Positions 54,190 to 63,183 of a DNA stretch of 64,000 nt are shown here, piece after piece. A model generated the notes under the pieces. That model did not search any database, was not told the DNA's origin, and worked only from the letters and a program-made list of their open reading frames with translations. The stretch's first letter is position 1, and each line of letters starts with the position of its first letter. The stretch covers positions 62,001-126,000 of the forward strand of contig NZ_CP102287.1 of NCBI RefSeq assembly GCF_025151385.1, read 5' to 3'. A program made the position numbers and the translations under genes. This stretch comes from Hoylesella buccalis ATCC 35310 (GTDB lineage: Bacteria > Bacteroidota > Bacteroidia > Bacteroidales > Bacteroidaceae).

Positions 54190-55304
54190 CGACATTTACG
54201 GATACAGAAAAAGTTTTCCTTGAACTGTACAAAGCAGGAGTGTGGGGAGAGATTGCCCACAAAGATGTCCTTGTAGGTAAGCATATAGACTGGAAAGCCG
54301 TGCTGGGCATGGCAGAGAAACAAGCTGTTGTAGGCAATGTGTCTGATGGTATTTCGCTTTTGAGAGAAGCAGAGCTGCCGCAGCCATTGAAGATGAAACT
54401 GATAACGTATGTACTCACCGTTAGGAGGAACAACGAAACGATGAATGCTGCCATCCCCGAGATATATCACTTGCTGGAAGACATTGATGTTGTGCCTGTC
54501 TTGCTGAAAGGACAAGGGGTGGCACAAAACTATCGTGACCCACTTTCTAGACAGTCGGGAGATGTCGACCTATATATTCCCGACACGGAACAGATAGCCG
54601 AGACTTACAAGTTGTGTCAACAAAAAATGAAGATGATAGAGCCTCTCGCCACCGATACAATGGAAGCTGTCTTTCAGTATCGCAATGTAGTGGTGGAGCT
54701 GCATGGCCGCATCAATCCGTATGTGAATAAAACCCTGGAACAGCGTTTCCCCGCTTGGTGTGATGCAATGTTTCGTGAGGAGAAGGAAAGAAAGGTCTGT
54801 GTAGGGGGTGGCTTTGCCGTGCTGCCTCCCTTGCGGTTGGACCTTGTCTTTGTCTTTGTACACTTGACAAGACATTATTTTGGTGGCGGAATAGGTTTGA
54901 GGCAGATAGCCGACTGGATGCGCCTGCTTTATGCACACCATGCGGATATTGACCAAGAGCAGTTGGCTCGTGACGTAACGTATTTGGGCATTGAAAAGAT
55001 ATGGAAAGTGTTTGCCGCCATGGCAGTTGACTTCTTGGGATACTCCAAAGATAAGATGCCACTTTATAACGAGCGGTATGCGGACATGGGCAAACAGGTG
55101 CTGCGCTATGTGTTGGACTCGGGAAACTTTGGGTATCACGATGTACGCACAAAAAGTAAATCCAAGAATTATTATGTGCGCAGGTGCAAGGCTTTCAGAG
55201 GCAATATGAGTAAAATCCTGCGTAACTTCTTCATGTTTCCTCACGAGACCATCTACAACATTCCTGGTTATTTGAAAAGTGGTATCAAGCGAACAAGATT
55301 TTAA
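54186..55304 (+). CDS. NTP_transf_5 nucleotidyltransferase-family protein
   Basis: The protein has 372 residues. VVPVLLKGQGVAQNYRDPLSRQSGDVDLYIP (about 105-135) matches the uncharacterised nucleotidyltransferase family PF14907, in which the DVDL acidic pair is the likely metal site. VELHGRINPYVN and the FVFVHLTRHYFGGGIGLRQIADW region also fit. Genes of this family are common in polysaccharide and peptide gene clusters but have no settled role. It is translationally coupled to the GT4 gene before it. Confidence 0.78.
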   Translation: MTTFTDTEKVFLELYKAGVWGEIAHKDVLVGKHIDWKAVLGMAEKQAVVGNVSDGISLLREAELPQPLKMKLITYVLTVRRNNETMNAAIPEIYHLLEDIDVVPVLLKGQGVAQNYRDPLSRQSGDVDLYIPDTEQIAETYKLCQQKMKMIEPLATDTMEAVFQYRNVVVELHGRINPYVNKTLEQRFPAWCDAMFREEKERKVCVGGGFAVLPPLRLDLVFVFVHLTRHYFGGGIGLRQIADWMRLLYAHHADIDQEQLARDVTYLGIEKIWKVFAAMAVDFLGYSKDKMPLYNERYADMGKQVLRYVLDSGNFGYHDVRTKSKSKNYYVRRCKAFRGNMSKILRNFFMFPHETIYNIPGYLKSGIKRTRF

Positions 55305-55316
55305 GTAGAGAACATT

Positions 55317-56486
55317 ATGAATTTGAAGTTTCTTCTTTTAGGCATTGTCATTCCTTTTATTAGTGCGTTTGCGTTGGTGACATGGATTCATCCTTTAATA
55401 GTTAAACTTGCCAAACAAAAAGGAATGGTTGATAATCCCGATGCCCGCAAATTGCAGAAAGCCCCCGTTCCCGTATTGGGCGGCATTGCTGTCTTTTGGG
55501 GAGTTGTGTTGGGTGTGGGCTTGACGAGTGCAGTCTTTGACAGTTATATTTTCTTTCCTGCTTTTGTTGCCATTACGGTAATGATGTATTTAGGCTCGTT
55601 GGATGATCTCATAGGATTAAGCGCATGGTTAAGACTGATAGTCGAGTTCTGCGTAATCTTGTTCTTGGTATCTACCGAGCACAAATTTATTGACGATTTT
55701 CATGGCGCCTTTGGCATACACCAGCTGAACGAATATGTTGGCATTGCGCTTTCTTCGTTTGTGGGTGTCGGTATCATCAATTCCATTAACTTGATTGATG
55801 GCGTTGATGGACTTTCTTCTGGATTTTGCATGTTCGTTTGCGCCCTCTTCGGTTATGCTTTCATGACATCGGGTTACGGGTCGATGACCGTGCTGGCTTG
55901 GATATGTGTGGCTTCCTTGCTTCCTTTTTTCTTGCACAACGTTTTCGGCAAAACGTCAAAGATGTTCATTGGCGACAGTGGAACGCTCATGCTGGGCACA
56001 CTCATGAGTATTTTTGTTTTTCATATTTTGGAAACCAAATCCATGGTGGCCTATAATTATCCTAACATGGGGGTAGTGGCTTTTACGCTTTCTGCTCTGT
56101 CCATTCCAGTTTTCGACACCTTGCGTGTCATGTTTCTGCGCATGTTGAGGGGAGGCTCTCCATTCCATCCAGACAAATCGCATCTGCACCATTTGTTTAT
56201 AGAGATAGGCTTCTCGCATATCGGTACAACCGTGTCGGTATTGGCACTCAATGCCTTTAATGTGTTGTGTTGGTTTATCTCTTATCAGTTAGGAGCTTCT
56301 GCCACTGTCCAACTGCTGGTGGTAATCACGATAGGCGTGTTCAATACGGTAGGTTTTTATTATATTGTGCGAAGGTTGAATCATCAACGCATGCCTTATA
56401 AAATATTAAAACGAATTGCAGCCATGTCTCACATTGAGGCAGGTTGTTTCTTTATGAGTATTAGAAAATTTGTAGACCGCCATTAG
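55317..56486 (+). CDS. WecA/TagO-like polyprenyl-phosphate sugar-1-phosphate transferase
   Basis: This 389-residue membrane protein has about ten to eleven hydrophobic helices and MraY/WecA-family motifs: KGMVDNPDARKLQKAPVPVLGG, MYLGSLDDLIGLSAWLR, NSINLIDGVDGLSSG, FIGDSGTLMLGTL and HPDKSHLHHLF. It starts repeat-unit synthesis by moving sugar-1-phosphate (probably GlcNAc-1-P or a 6-deoxy analogue) to undecaprenyl phosphate at the inner membrane. It closes the polysaccharide block; no Wza or Wzc-type export gene is seen in the window. Confidence 0.9.
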   Translation: MNLKFLLLGIVIPFISAFALVTWIHPLIVKLAKQKGMVDNPDARKLQKAPVPVLGGIAVFWGVVLGVGLTSAVFDSYIFFPAFVAITVMMYLGSLDDLIGLSAWLRLIVEFCVILFLVSTEHKFIDDFHGAFGIHQLNEYVGIALSSFVGVGIINSINLIDGVDGLSSGFCMFVCALFGYAFMTSGYGSMTVLAWICVASLLPFFLHNVFGKTSKMFIGDSGTLMLGTLMSIFVFHILETKSMVAYNYPNMGVVAFTLSALSIPVFDTLRVMFLRMLRGGSPFHPDKSHLHHLFIEIGFSHIGTTVSVLALNAFNVLCWFISYQLGASATVQLLVVITIGVFNTVGFYYIVRRLNHQRMPYKILKRIAAMSHIEAGCFFMSIRKFVDRH

Positions 56487-56533
56487 CTTGGCGCATCTGC
56501 TTACATTAGATTTAATCAAACAAAAAAACAAGT

Positions 56534-57418
56534 ATGAAAGCATTTGTATTTCCCGGTCAGGGATCCCAGTTTGTAGGAATGGGAAAAGAACTTTATGATA
56601 ATAACGAAACGGCAAAGGAGTTGTTCGACAAAGCCAACGAGGTGTTGGGCTATCGTATCACCGACATCATGTTCGATGGTACCGATGAGCAACTCAAGGA
56701 AACCAAGGTAACACAGCCTGCCGTGTTCTTGCACAGTGTCATTTCAGCACTCTGTATGGGCGATGCGTTCAAGCCTGATATGGTTGCAGGTCACTCTTTG
56801 GGCGAGTTTTCTGCATTGGTGGCAGCTGGTGCATTGAGCTTTGAAGACGGTCTCAAATTAGTTTATGCCCGTGCCATGGCAATGCAGAAGGCTTGCGAGG
56901 TGGCACCGGGTACCATGGCAGCAATCATTGGTTTGCCAGATGAAAAGGTAGAAGAGATATGTCAAGAGGTGAGCAAAGAAGGCAAAGTTGTCATTCCTGC
57001 TAATTATAACTGTCCTGGACAATTGGTTATCTCTGGAGATAAGGAAGGTATTGAGGAGGCTTGCGAAAAGCTAAAAGCTGCGGGAGCCAAGCGTGCGTTG
57101 CCTTTGAAGGTGGGAGGTGCATTCCACTCGCCATTGATGCAGCCTGCCAAAGACGAGTTGCAAAAGGCGATAGAGGCTACCACAGTGAATACGCCTCAAT
57201 GTCCTGTGTACCAGAACGTAGATGGAAAACCTTATACCGATGCAGCTAAGATTAAGGCAAACCTCATCGCCCAACTGACCAGTAGTGTTCGCTGGACAAC
57301 AACGGTGCAGAATATGATTGCCGATGGTGCTACTGACTTTACCGAATGTGGACCTGGAAAGGCTCTGCAGGGTATGATAGGACGCATCAGCACGGAAGTG
57401 ACAGTCCACGGCATCTAA
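56534..57418 (+). CDS. fabD: Malonyl CoA-ACP transacylase
   Basis: This 294-residue enzyme loads malonyl groups on acyl carrier protein for fatty acid synthesis. FVFPGQGSQFVGMGKEL at the N-terminus, VAGHSLGEFSALVAAGAL with the nucleophile Ser88, LVYARAMAMQ with the substrate-carboxylate Arg, and GGAFHSPLM with the catalytic His are all present. It lies 47 nt after the WecA-like gene but belongs to general metabolism. A hairpin follows. Confidence 0.95.
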   Translation: MKAFVFPGQGSQFVGMGKELYDNNETAKELFDKANEVLGYRITDIMFDGTDEQLKETKVTQPAVFLHSVISALCMGDAFKPDMVAGHSLGEFSALVAAGALSFEDGLKLVYARAMAMQKACEVAPGTMAAIIGLPDEKVEEICQEVSKEGKVVIPANYNCPGQLVISGDKEGIEEACEKLKAAGAKRALPLKVGGAFHSPLMQPAKDELQKAIEATTVNTPQCPVYQNVDGKPYTDAAKIKANLIAQLTSSVRWTTTVQNMIADGATDFTECGPGKALQGMIGRISTEVTVHGI

Positions 57419-57458
57419 ATACCTGTTGGGAGTAAATAGTAGTAAATAGGAGTGATGT

Positions 57459-57530
57459 GGGAGTTAATAGACAAATGTCATTTAATCGCAAGTATTAAAT
57501 TAGGTGTTGTCTGTTAACTCCCATTTTATT
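57459..57530 (+). terminator. Hairpin terminator after fabD
   Basis: GGGAGTTAATAGACAA (57459-57474) pairs with 57507-57522 (one mismatch), and ATTTAAT/ATTAAAT pair inside the loop. A T-rich stretch follows. Confidence 0.5.
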
Positions 57531-57575
57531 TCTCTTTACATTTTAACTTCCATAGAAAGAACTGCTATTGTCCGT

Positions 57576-57619
57576 TAACTCCCTATTAACTCCTATCTAA
57601 CTCCCTATTAACTCCTTAT
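57576..57619. repeat. Four 11-bp tandem units before the GH13 gene
   Basis: TAACTCCCTAT, TAACTCCTATC, TAACTCCCTAT and TAACTCCTTAT follow each other exactly and end 4 nt before the ATG at 57624. Inverse-strand forms (GGAGTAAATAG type) occur at 57429-57470. Confidence 0.85.
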
Positions 57620-57623
57620 AAAA

Positions 57624-59300
57624 ATGACCATCTATCAAATCTTTACTCGCCTTTTTGGCAATCAAAACATGCCTCGCACACCCCATGGAACGATGGAACA
57701 GAATGGAGTGGGGAAGATGAACGACATCACTACGACTGTGCTCAATCGTATTCACGACATGGGGTTCACGCACATTTGGTTCACGGGCATTGTTCGACAT
57801 GCAACGACAACCAATTATTCTACCTACGGCATCCCTCGCCAACATTCAACCATTGTGAAGGGAAAGGCTGGGTCGCCATACGCTATTACTGACTATTATG
57901 ATGTCGACCCTGATCTTGCCGTGCAGGTGCCCAAGCGCATGGATGAGTTCGAGGCTTTGGTGAAACGAACGCACGATGTGGGCATGAAGGTGATTATCGA
58001 TTTCGTCCCCAATCATGTGGCACGGCAATACCACTCCATTTGCAAACCTAAGGGAGTGAGAGACTTGGGAGAGAACGATGATGTGAACAAGCATTTTGAC
58101 ATTCACAACAATTTTTATTATTGCCCAGGCTATCCCTTTGAACCTGCCATTGATTTGTGCAAGGATGCCAGCGAACCTTATCATGAATATCCTGCTAAAT
58201 GTACGGGTAACGATTGTTTTAATGCTTCGCCTTCAGCTAATGATTGGTATGAGACCGTCAAGCTGAACTATGGCATTGATTACACTGATGCTGGTGGACG
58301 CAGTGAACATTTCGACCCCATGCCCGACACGTGGCAACAGATGACAAACATTCTGCTGTTTTGGGCTTCTAAGGGAGTGGATGGCTTTCGCTGTGACATG
58401 GCAGAGATGGTGCCAACAGCATTTTGGCAGTACGCTATTGGTAAGCTCAAGGCTACACATCCACACGTCATCATCATTGGCGAGGTGTACAATCCTTCGC
58501 TTTATCGGGCGTATATCGCTTCTGGATTTGACTATCTGTACGATAAGGTGGGCATGTACGACTGTTTGCGCGACATCGTGTGTGGCAAGCGTCCCGCCCA
58601 TCACATTACCCGCCAATGGCAATCCGTGGATAATATTTTGCCAAAGATGCTTTATTTCTTGGAAAATCACGACGAACAACGCATCGCCAGCGACTTCTTT
58701 TGTGGCAGTGCCGAACGTGCGTTGCCGGCTTTCATGGTGTGCGCATGGCTGCACACCAATCCTGTCATGGTGTATGCTGGACAGGAGTTTGGCGAGCGAG
58801 GCATGGATGCAGAGGGATTCAGTGGACTTGACGGTAGGACAACCATATTCGACTACTGGGCAGTAAAGTCCGTCGTCGAAGGATATTACCAAAGAAGAAA
58901 AATGGATAAACACAGTAAAACGTTATCCGAGATTTATCGACAAATACTCATTTTCCGTAACCTGCCTGCCATTGCACACGGTCAGTTCTTCGACTTGATG
59001 TATGCCAACAATCAGCACTCGGCATTGTTCAACCCCGATGAGCAGTATGTCTTCTTGCGTAAATCGGCAGAGCAACTCTTGTTGATTGTCGTGAACTTCT
59101 CGCCCAATCAGCAAACAGTGCACATCAACATTCCAGAACATGCCTTCAACTATTTACAAATGTCGCAAGGTACTTGTCAAGCCATTGACTTGTTGACCAA
59201 CAAAGAACAAACCGTAGCATGGCAAGTTGGTCAGCCTTTTGTAACGCAGGTGATGGGCTATGGCGGTAAAATTTATGAAATAAAACGTCATGAAGTCTGA
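57624..59300 (+). CDS. Cytoplasmic GH13 alpha-amylase-family enzyme
   Basis: The protein has 558 residues without a signal peptide. GH13 motifs are in order: IIDFVPNHV (region I), GVDGFRCDMAEMV (region II, nucleophile Asp), HVIIIGEVYNPSLY (region III, acid/base Glu) and YFLENHDEQRIASDF (region IV, Asp). A C-terminal beta domain follows. The absence of an export signal suggests it acts on intracellular glycogen or maltodextrins. The precise reaction (amylase, glucosidase or transferase) is uncertain. Confidence 0.9.
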   Translation: MTIYQIFTRLFGNQNMPRTPHGTMEQNGVGKMNDITTTVLNRIHDMGFTHIWFTGIVRHATTTNYSTYGIPRQHSTIVKGKAGSPYAITDYYDVDPDLAVQVPKRMDEFEALVKRTHDVGMKVIIDFVPNHVARQYHSICKPKGVRDLGENDDVNKHFDIHNNFYYCPGYPFEPAIDLCKDASEPYHEYPAKCTGNDCFNASPSANDWYETVKLNYGIDYTDAGGRSEHFDPMPDTWQQMTNILLFWASKGVDGFRCDMAEMVPTAFWQYAIGKLKATHPHVIIIGEVYNPSLYRAYIASGFDYLYDKVGMYDCLRDIVCGKRPAHHITRQWQSVDNILPKMLYFLENHDEQRIASDFFCGSAERALPAFMVCAWLHTNPVMVYAGQEFGERGMDAEGFSGLDGRTTIFDYWAVKSVVEGYYQRRKMDKHSKTLSEIYRQILIFRNLPAIAHGQFFDLMYANNQHSALFNPDEQYVFLRKSAEQLLLIVVNFSPNQQTVHINIPEHAFNYLQMSQGTCQAIDLLTNKEQTVAWQVGQPFVTQVMGYGGKIYEIKRHEV

Positions 59301-59321
59301 TTTTCAGCGCTAATCAACTCG

Positions 59322-59368
59322 AAAACTCCCCATTCTCGTCAAATCACAGAGGATGGGGAGTTTTCGTT
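59322..59368 (+). terminator. Intrinsic terminator after the GH13 gene
   Basis: AAAACTCCCCATTCTC (59322-59337) pairs with 59349-59364 and the second arm runs into TTTTCGTTT. Confidence 0.75.
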
Positions 59369-59377
59369 TAGGGTTCT

Positions 59378-59409
59378 TTTGTTCGTTTCTACATTTATGG
59401 CTATCTTTG
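59378..59409 (+). promoter_or_regulatory. Promoter for the AlaX-like gene
   Basis: TTTG (59378-59381) and TATCTTTG (59402-59409) are 20 nt apart, 23 nt upstream of the GTG start. Confidence 0.75.
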
Positions 59410-59432
59410 TCTGTTCATAAAATAACAAGATC

Positions 59433-59891
59433 GTGTTGGAAATACAAGAGCGGGAAGTGTCATTCCCATTGGCCCATACTGCAGAGCATTTACTCAATCA
59501 ATTGATGCATAGAATGTTTGGATGTGAGCGTTCGAACAATGCGCACATTGAGCGAAAGAAAAGCAAAATGACGTTTGTTCTCAATCAAAAACCGGACAAA
59601 CGTGACGAAAAAGAGATTGAAACTCGTATGAACGAGTTGATACAACAAGATTTGCCCGTTACGTTTGAAGTGGTCGACAGGCAGCATCTTCCCGAAGGAA
59701 TCAGCTTAGATCGCCTGCCAGCCGATGCTTCCGAAGTGATTCGTATTTGCCGCATTGGCGATTACGACGTTTGTCCATGTATCGGAAAACATGTGCGTTC
59801 AACCTCACAAATAGGAAGGTTTGAACTATTGGGAACCAACTGGGATGAGCATAAAAAAGCCTTTAGAGTTCGGTTCAAAATTATTCCATAA
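59433..59891 (+). CDS. AlaX-like tRNA editing-domain protein
   Basis: The protein has 152 residues from a GTG start. HTAEHLLNQL gives the HxxxH and CPCIGKHV the CxxxH of the zinc-binding threonyl/alanyl-tRNA synthetase second additional domain. Free-standing versions (AlaX) hydrolyse mischarged Ser- or Gly-tRNA(Ala). It is short, closest to the AlaX-S/M type, and has its own promoter. Substrate specificity is inferred. Confidence 0.8.
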   Translation: MLEIQEREVSFPLAHTAEHLLNQLMHRMFGCERSNNAHIERKKSKMTFVLNQKPDKRDEKEIETRMNELIQQDLPVTFEVVDRQHLPEGISLDRLPADASEVIRICRIGDYDVCPCIGKHVRSTSQIGRFELLGTNWDEHKKAFRVRFKIIP

Positions 59892-59941
59892 GGCTACTTT
59901 CTCATGGCTACCCACTTCTTTTAAAACTCATTTTCATTGTG

Positions 59942-60928
59942 ATGGAACAAAATATGGATTCTTTAGATCACGAACATGTTTCTCCCAAGCATTTTAATCG
60001 TGCCCCCTTGCTGGCTCACTTGAGTATGTTTTCGGCCTGTGCCATCTGGGGACTCATGGCTCCAATTGGCAAAGATGCCATGCTAAATGGGTTGAATGGC
60101 GTGAGTATGGTTTCGTTTAGAGTGCTGGGCGGAGCCATTTTGTTTTGGGTGAGTTCGCTTTTTGTCAAGCACGAGCATGTACCCCTACGGGATGTGTTGT
60201 GGTTTATTGGCGCCGCTGTTTTCGGATTGGTTTGCAATCAATGTTGTTTTACCATTGGCTTAAGCTACACTTCTCCCATCAATGCCAGCATCGTCACAAC
60301 CTCCATGCCCATTTTTGCCATGGTGTTGGCGGCACTCATTTTGAAAGAACCCATCACGGGTAAAAAGGCAATAGGCGTGTTGATAGGATGTTGCGGTGCG
60401 CTGATTTTGATATTAACCAGCATGACCGCAGGCGATGCCAAGGTTGGCGACATTCGCGGAGACCTGATGGTCATGGGGGCGCAGGTGTCCTATGCGTTTT
60501 ATTTATCCACATTCAACAAGTTGGTGAAGCGGTATTCGGTCTTTACCGTCAACAAATGGATGTTTCTATGGGCCACCTGTCTCATTTGGCCGTTTTCTTG
60601 CCGTGAAGTCATGGACATTCCTTGGGCGGCCGTTTCTACTAAAACCTGGATGGAAACCGCCTATGTTGTTTTCTTTGGTACGTTTGTCGGATACATCCTC
60701 GTCATTTCAGCCCAACGCGTGTTGCGCCCCACGGTGGTCAGTTCCTACAACTATGTGCAGCCCATTGTGGCCGTGGTAGTGACGGTACTCACGGGAATGG
60801 GCATTTTCAAATGGACGCATGGCCTTGCTGTTCTCATGGTGTTTGTGGGCGTTTGGATGGTCACCAAGTCAAGGTCGCGTCACGACATGTCAGACAATAA
60901 GAGCGAGTTAACACGTGATTCGGCTTAG
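59942..60928 (+). CDS. EamA/DMT-family transporter
   Basis: The protein has 328 residues with ten hydrophobic helices in two EamA repeats. SMFSACAIWGLMAPIGKDAML and SIVTTSMPIFAMVLAALILKEPITGKKAIGVLIG mark the first repeat, VVSSYNYVQPIVAVVVTVLTGM the second. The family exports or imports amino acids, nucleotides or other metabolites; the substrate is unknown. ATG 59942 is preferred to the GTG at 59939. Confidence 0.88.
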   Translation: MEQNMDSLDHEHVSPKHFNRAPLLAHLSMFSACAIWGLMAPIGKDAMLNGLNGVSMVSFRVLGGAILFWVSSLFVKHEHVPLRDVLWFIGAAVFGLVCNQCCFTIGLSYTSPINASIVTTSMPIFAMVLAALILKEPITGKKAIGVLIGCCGALILILTSMTAGDAKVGDIRGDLMVMGAQVSYAFYLSTFNKLVKRYSVFTVNKWMFLWATCLIWPFSCREVMDIPWAAVSTKTWMETAYVVFFGTFVGYILVISAQRVLRPTVVSSYNYVQPIVAVVVTVLTGMGIFKWTHGLAVLMVFVGVWMVTKSRSRHDMSDNKSELTRDSA

Positions 60929-61008
60929 CACTCTGCAAAAAATGTCAGTAAGGTCTATGAAGGAAAGAAACTTTTTCCGATAAAAAATAGAACAAAAAAG
61001 ATGTTTTT

Positions 61009-61038
61009 TTTGTAAAATTTTGATTTTTGTTATCTTTG
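61009..61038 (+). promoter_or_regulatory. Promoter for the outer-membrane protein gene
   Basis: TTTG (61009-61012) and TATCTTTG (61031-61038) with an 18-nt spacer; the ATG at 61063 follows 24 nt later. Confidence 0.75.
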
Positions 61039-61062
61039 TACATCAATTTAAAGCTAACATAT

Positions 61063-61641
61063 ATGAAGCGAACACTTTTATGGGCATTCTGCAGTCTCTT
61101 TGCAATCTTTGTGAGTGCCCAGCAGCCTGTTGATACTGCTGTGAAACCAGACCGCACAGAGGCGCTGCCAAACATGATTCGACTGAATTACGGGCTTGGC
61201 ATCATGACATCCAAGTTCGAGGATGTGAGAGAAACTTACAATTCAAGCTCAGTCGAAACGCTGAGCCTTGACTATGAACATTTGTGGGACAATGGGCTGG
61301 GCTTTGGCATTCATGCCAGCCAAAACCACTTCAGCAAGCCCAACTGCAATGTGCTCTTCGTGGGAGGTAGCTTCGTCGCCACATGGACAACCGACAAAGG
61401 CTGGCGATGGGAAGGTGCGGTAGGCATGGGCTTTGCCCGCAATGACCTGGAACAGCCGGGCCAGGAAAACGGGCTTGGACTTCTTTCCATTCTTGGTTGC
61501 ACCTATAAGCTGTCACGCCATTGGGGCATCGGAGTCGACCTTAGACAGCTTACTTCCATCTATCGCAAGCCCGCCGGATGGGAGGGTCAGTTTGGGTTTA
61601 ACCATTATCAGTTAGGCATCGGCCTGGCTTATTTGTTTTAA
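61063..61641 (+). CDS. Small outer-membrane beta-barrel-like protein
   Basis: The protein has 192 residues from ATG 61063, chosen because the upstream in-frame ATG at 61027 lies before the promoter -7 box. A signal peptide (LLWAFCSLFAIFVSAQ) is followed by alternating amphipathic strands (LSLDYEHLWDNGLGFGIHAS, VGGSFVATWTT, WRWEGAVGMGFA) and a final FNHYQLGIGLAYLF with a C-terminal Phe, as in small OmpX/OmpW-like barrels. Function unknown. It lies 63 nt before another secreted protein. Confidence 0.7.
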   Translation: MKRTLLWAFCSLFAIFVSAQQPVDTAVKPDRTEALPNMIRLNYGLGIMTSKFEDVRETYNSSSVETLSLDYEHLWDNGLGFGIHASQNHFSKPNCNVLFVGGSFVATWTTDKGWRWEGAVGMGFARNDLEQPGQENGLGLLSILGCTYKLSRHWGIGVDLRQLTSIYRKPAGWEGQFGFNHYQLGIGLAYLF

Positions 61642-61704
61642 CCGCGTGCACCGTTGTCACATTCTGACCGAAACAAGGACAAACACTATTAATCTCAGTT
61701 AGAT

Positions 61705-62412
61705 ATGAAAAAGATTCAAACAAGTACTGCCGCCGTAGCTATGAGCCTGTTGCTGGCCACGGCCTCTTTCGTTCCAGCTCATGCACAGAATGAGGCGGAA
61801 TCTGTAGAAAAAGAACATACGCACAAGTGTGTTAGCATTAAATACTGCAACAGTAACGAAGAATTGGCCGCAGGCGAATGGAAGACTGCCGACAGCGTGA
61901 CCGTAATCACCAAGACACGCAACCAGCAGATGTGGTGGGGCGGAAACGATTTCAGGTTCGACTCGCACGATAAGCAGGTCAAGAAGCTGCTCAAGAAGGA
62001 TGTTTTCGCCATCATGTATGGCGACACGCTCTTGCTGAACACCCGTCCGTACAAGGATCGCGGTTGTGCTTTCGGCAACGGATATGCCCGAGCCTTCAAG
62101 ATGAGCGATGGCCATCTGCTGCTCACCTACCTCAATGTGCAGGAAATGAGCAGTCGCGCTACCATTGGTGGAATGTTCGGCCTCATTGGTGCGTTGGCCA
62201 CGGCTGCCGCCTCCAAGAAGTTAGCCAGTCAGAATGTGTGTTACATCGTCACGCCAGGCAACAAGAAAGCTTTGATTGTTGACGAGAAGCTCATGGCGGT
62301 TTTGCTCAACGATCATCAGCCCCTGCTCGACGAATACCGTTCTGTAGAAAAGAAGAAGCGGCTCCATGCCGAGACCGTCATGCCACTGTTGAAGAAAGCT
62401 GGCCTGCTGTAA
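61705..62412 (+). CDS. Exported protein of unknown function
   Basis: The protein has 235 residues. A signal peptide ends near AHAQ (residue 28). The body has WWGGNDFRFDS, LLKKDVFAIMYGDTLLLNTRPY and a glycine/alanine-rich hydrophobic segment GGMFGLIGALATAAA (about 155-170) which could insert in a membrane, then a lysine-rich C-terminus. No family recognised with confidence. It is downstream of the beta-barrel protein in the same direction and may share its transcript. Confidence 0.65.
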   Translation: MKKIQTSTAAVAMSLLLATASFVPAHAQNEAESVEKEHTHKCVSIKYCNSNEELAAGEWKTADSVTVITKTRNQQMWWGGNDFRFDSHDKQVKKLLKKDVFAIMYGDTLLLNTRPYKDRGCAFGNGYARAFKMSDGHLLLTYLNVQEMSSRATIGGMFGLIGALATAAASKKLASQNVCYIVTPGNKKALIVDEKLMAVLLNDHQPLLDEYRSVEKKKRLHAETVMPLLKKAGLL

Positions 62413-62447
62413 GTGAAAAAAGGTCGTGAGCTTTTGGGGTAGACAAG

Positions 62448-63098
62448 TCAGCAGGTGTGCTGTTTGCCTGTTTCCTCATTATAGAGATTGTCGAATTGTT
62501 GTCTTAGTTTTTCTGGGTTCTCGATGATGCTGCGGATGGCTTTCAGGTGCTGTTCGTTAGGCGAGTTGGGAATCCACAGTTTGATGTAGCCTGTGTTGGA
62601 ATATTTTTCTTGCAGGTGAGCCAGAAAGCGACGCCACTGTTCTTCGCGATTATTTTCGGGCTCGTTTTCTAAACCAAACTGTACTGCGCGGCGAAAAACA
62701 TGCTCTGGGTCGAGGTCTCTGTCAGCCTCGGCCACAATCTTACCGTAGATGCTGCGTGGTGAATGGGATGCGCTGGCACGGTGGTCTTCAACGGCTTCGC
62801 GCATGATGCGTATCTGTTCTGGTGAGAACCATCGCTTCAATCGCGCGTCAGCGGCAAGTATTTTTCCTCCGGTAATGTGATGAATGGCTCTCGGTCCAGA
62901 CATGCCAATGTCGTGATAGGCCGCAACAGTGTATGCCATGTTTACGTCTGCCCCCATCCTTTTGGCCAGCTCAAGGCTTCCTCTGATGACATGCTGCACA
63001 TGCCCCAATCCATGCGAAAGGCCAAAATCGTTGTATTTTGGTAGGATGTTTTGCTCGATGAAAGCCATTAAATCAAGGTTTACATTGTTTTCTATCAT
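62448..63098 (-). CDS. HD-domain phosphohydrolase
   Basis: The protein has 216 residues from ATG 63098 (MIENNVNLD). An HD-domain metal site is visible: HGLGHVQHVIRGS, AAYHDIGMSG (His-Asp pair, about residue 65) and VEDHRAS, VAEADRDLD. Such proteins hydrolyse phosphoester bonds of nucleotides; the substrate is unknown. Promoter spacing predicts transcription from about 63110, so the in-frame ATG at 63104 would have almost no leader and one at 63158 would not be transcribed. Confidence 0.82.
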   Translation of the reverse strand: MIENNVNLDLMAFIEQNILPKYNDFGLSHGLGHVQHVIRGSLELAKRMGADVNMAYTVAAYHDIGMSGPRAIHHITGGKILAADARLKRWFSPEQIRIMREAVEDHRASASHSPRSIYGKIVAEADRDLDPEHVFRRAVQFGLENEPENNREEQWRRFLAHLQEKYSNTGYIKLWIPNSPNEQHLKAIRSIIENPEKLRQQFDNLYNEETGKQHTC

Positions 63099-63109
63099 GC
63101 CCATGGGAG

Positions 63110-63144
63110 TTTGTTGCAAATGTAAGAATAATTGTTTATTTTTG
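63110..63144 (+). promoter_or_regulatory. Promoter for menA
   Basis: TATTTTTG (63137-63144) with a TTG 20 nt upstream (63114-63116) or TTTG at 63110-63113; the menA ATG follows 39 nt later. It overlaps the divergent HD promoter. Confidence 0.6.
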
Positions 63145-63148
63145 CAAA
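63117..63148 (-). promoter_or_regulatory. Promoter for the HD hydrolase
   Basis: On the minus strand TTTG (63148-63145) and TACATTTG (63124-63117) are 20 nt apart. It overlaps the plus-strand menA promoter. Confidence 0.65.
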
Positions 63149-63183
63149 CCAATCTCAAGAAGATTCAACGAAAAACTATTTGT

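Noticed and set aside
58233..58913. 226-codon minus-strand frame over the GH13 gene
   Set aside because: It is a shadow of the GH13 catalytic domain, which has all four conserved regions on the plus strand.
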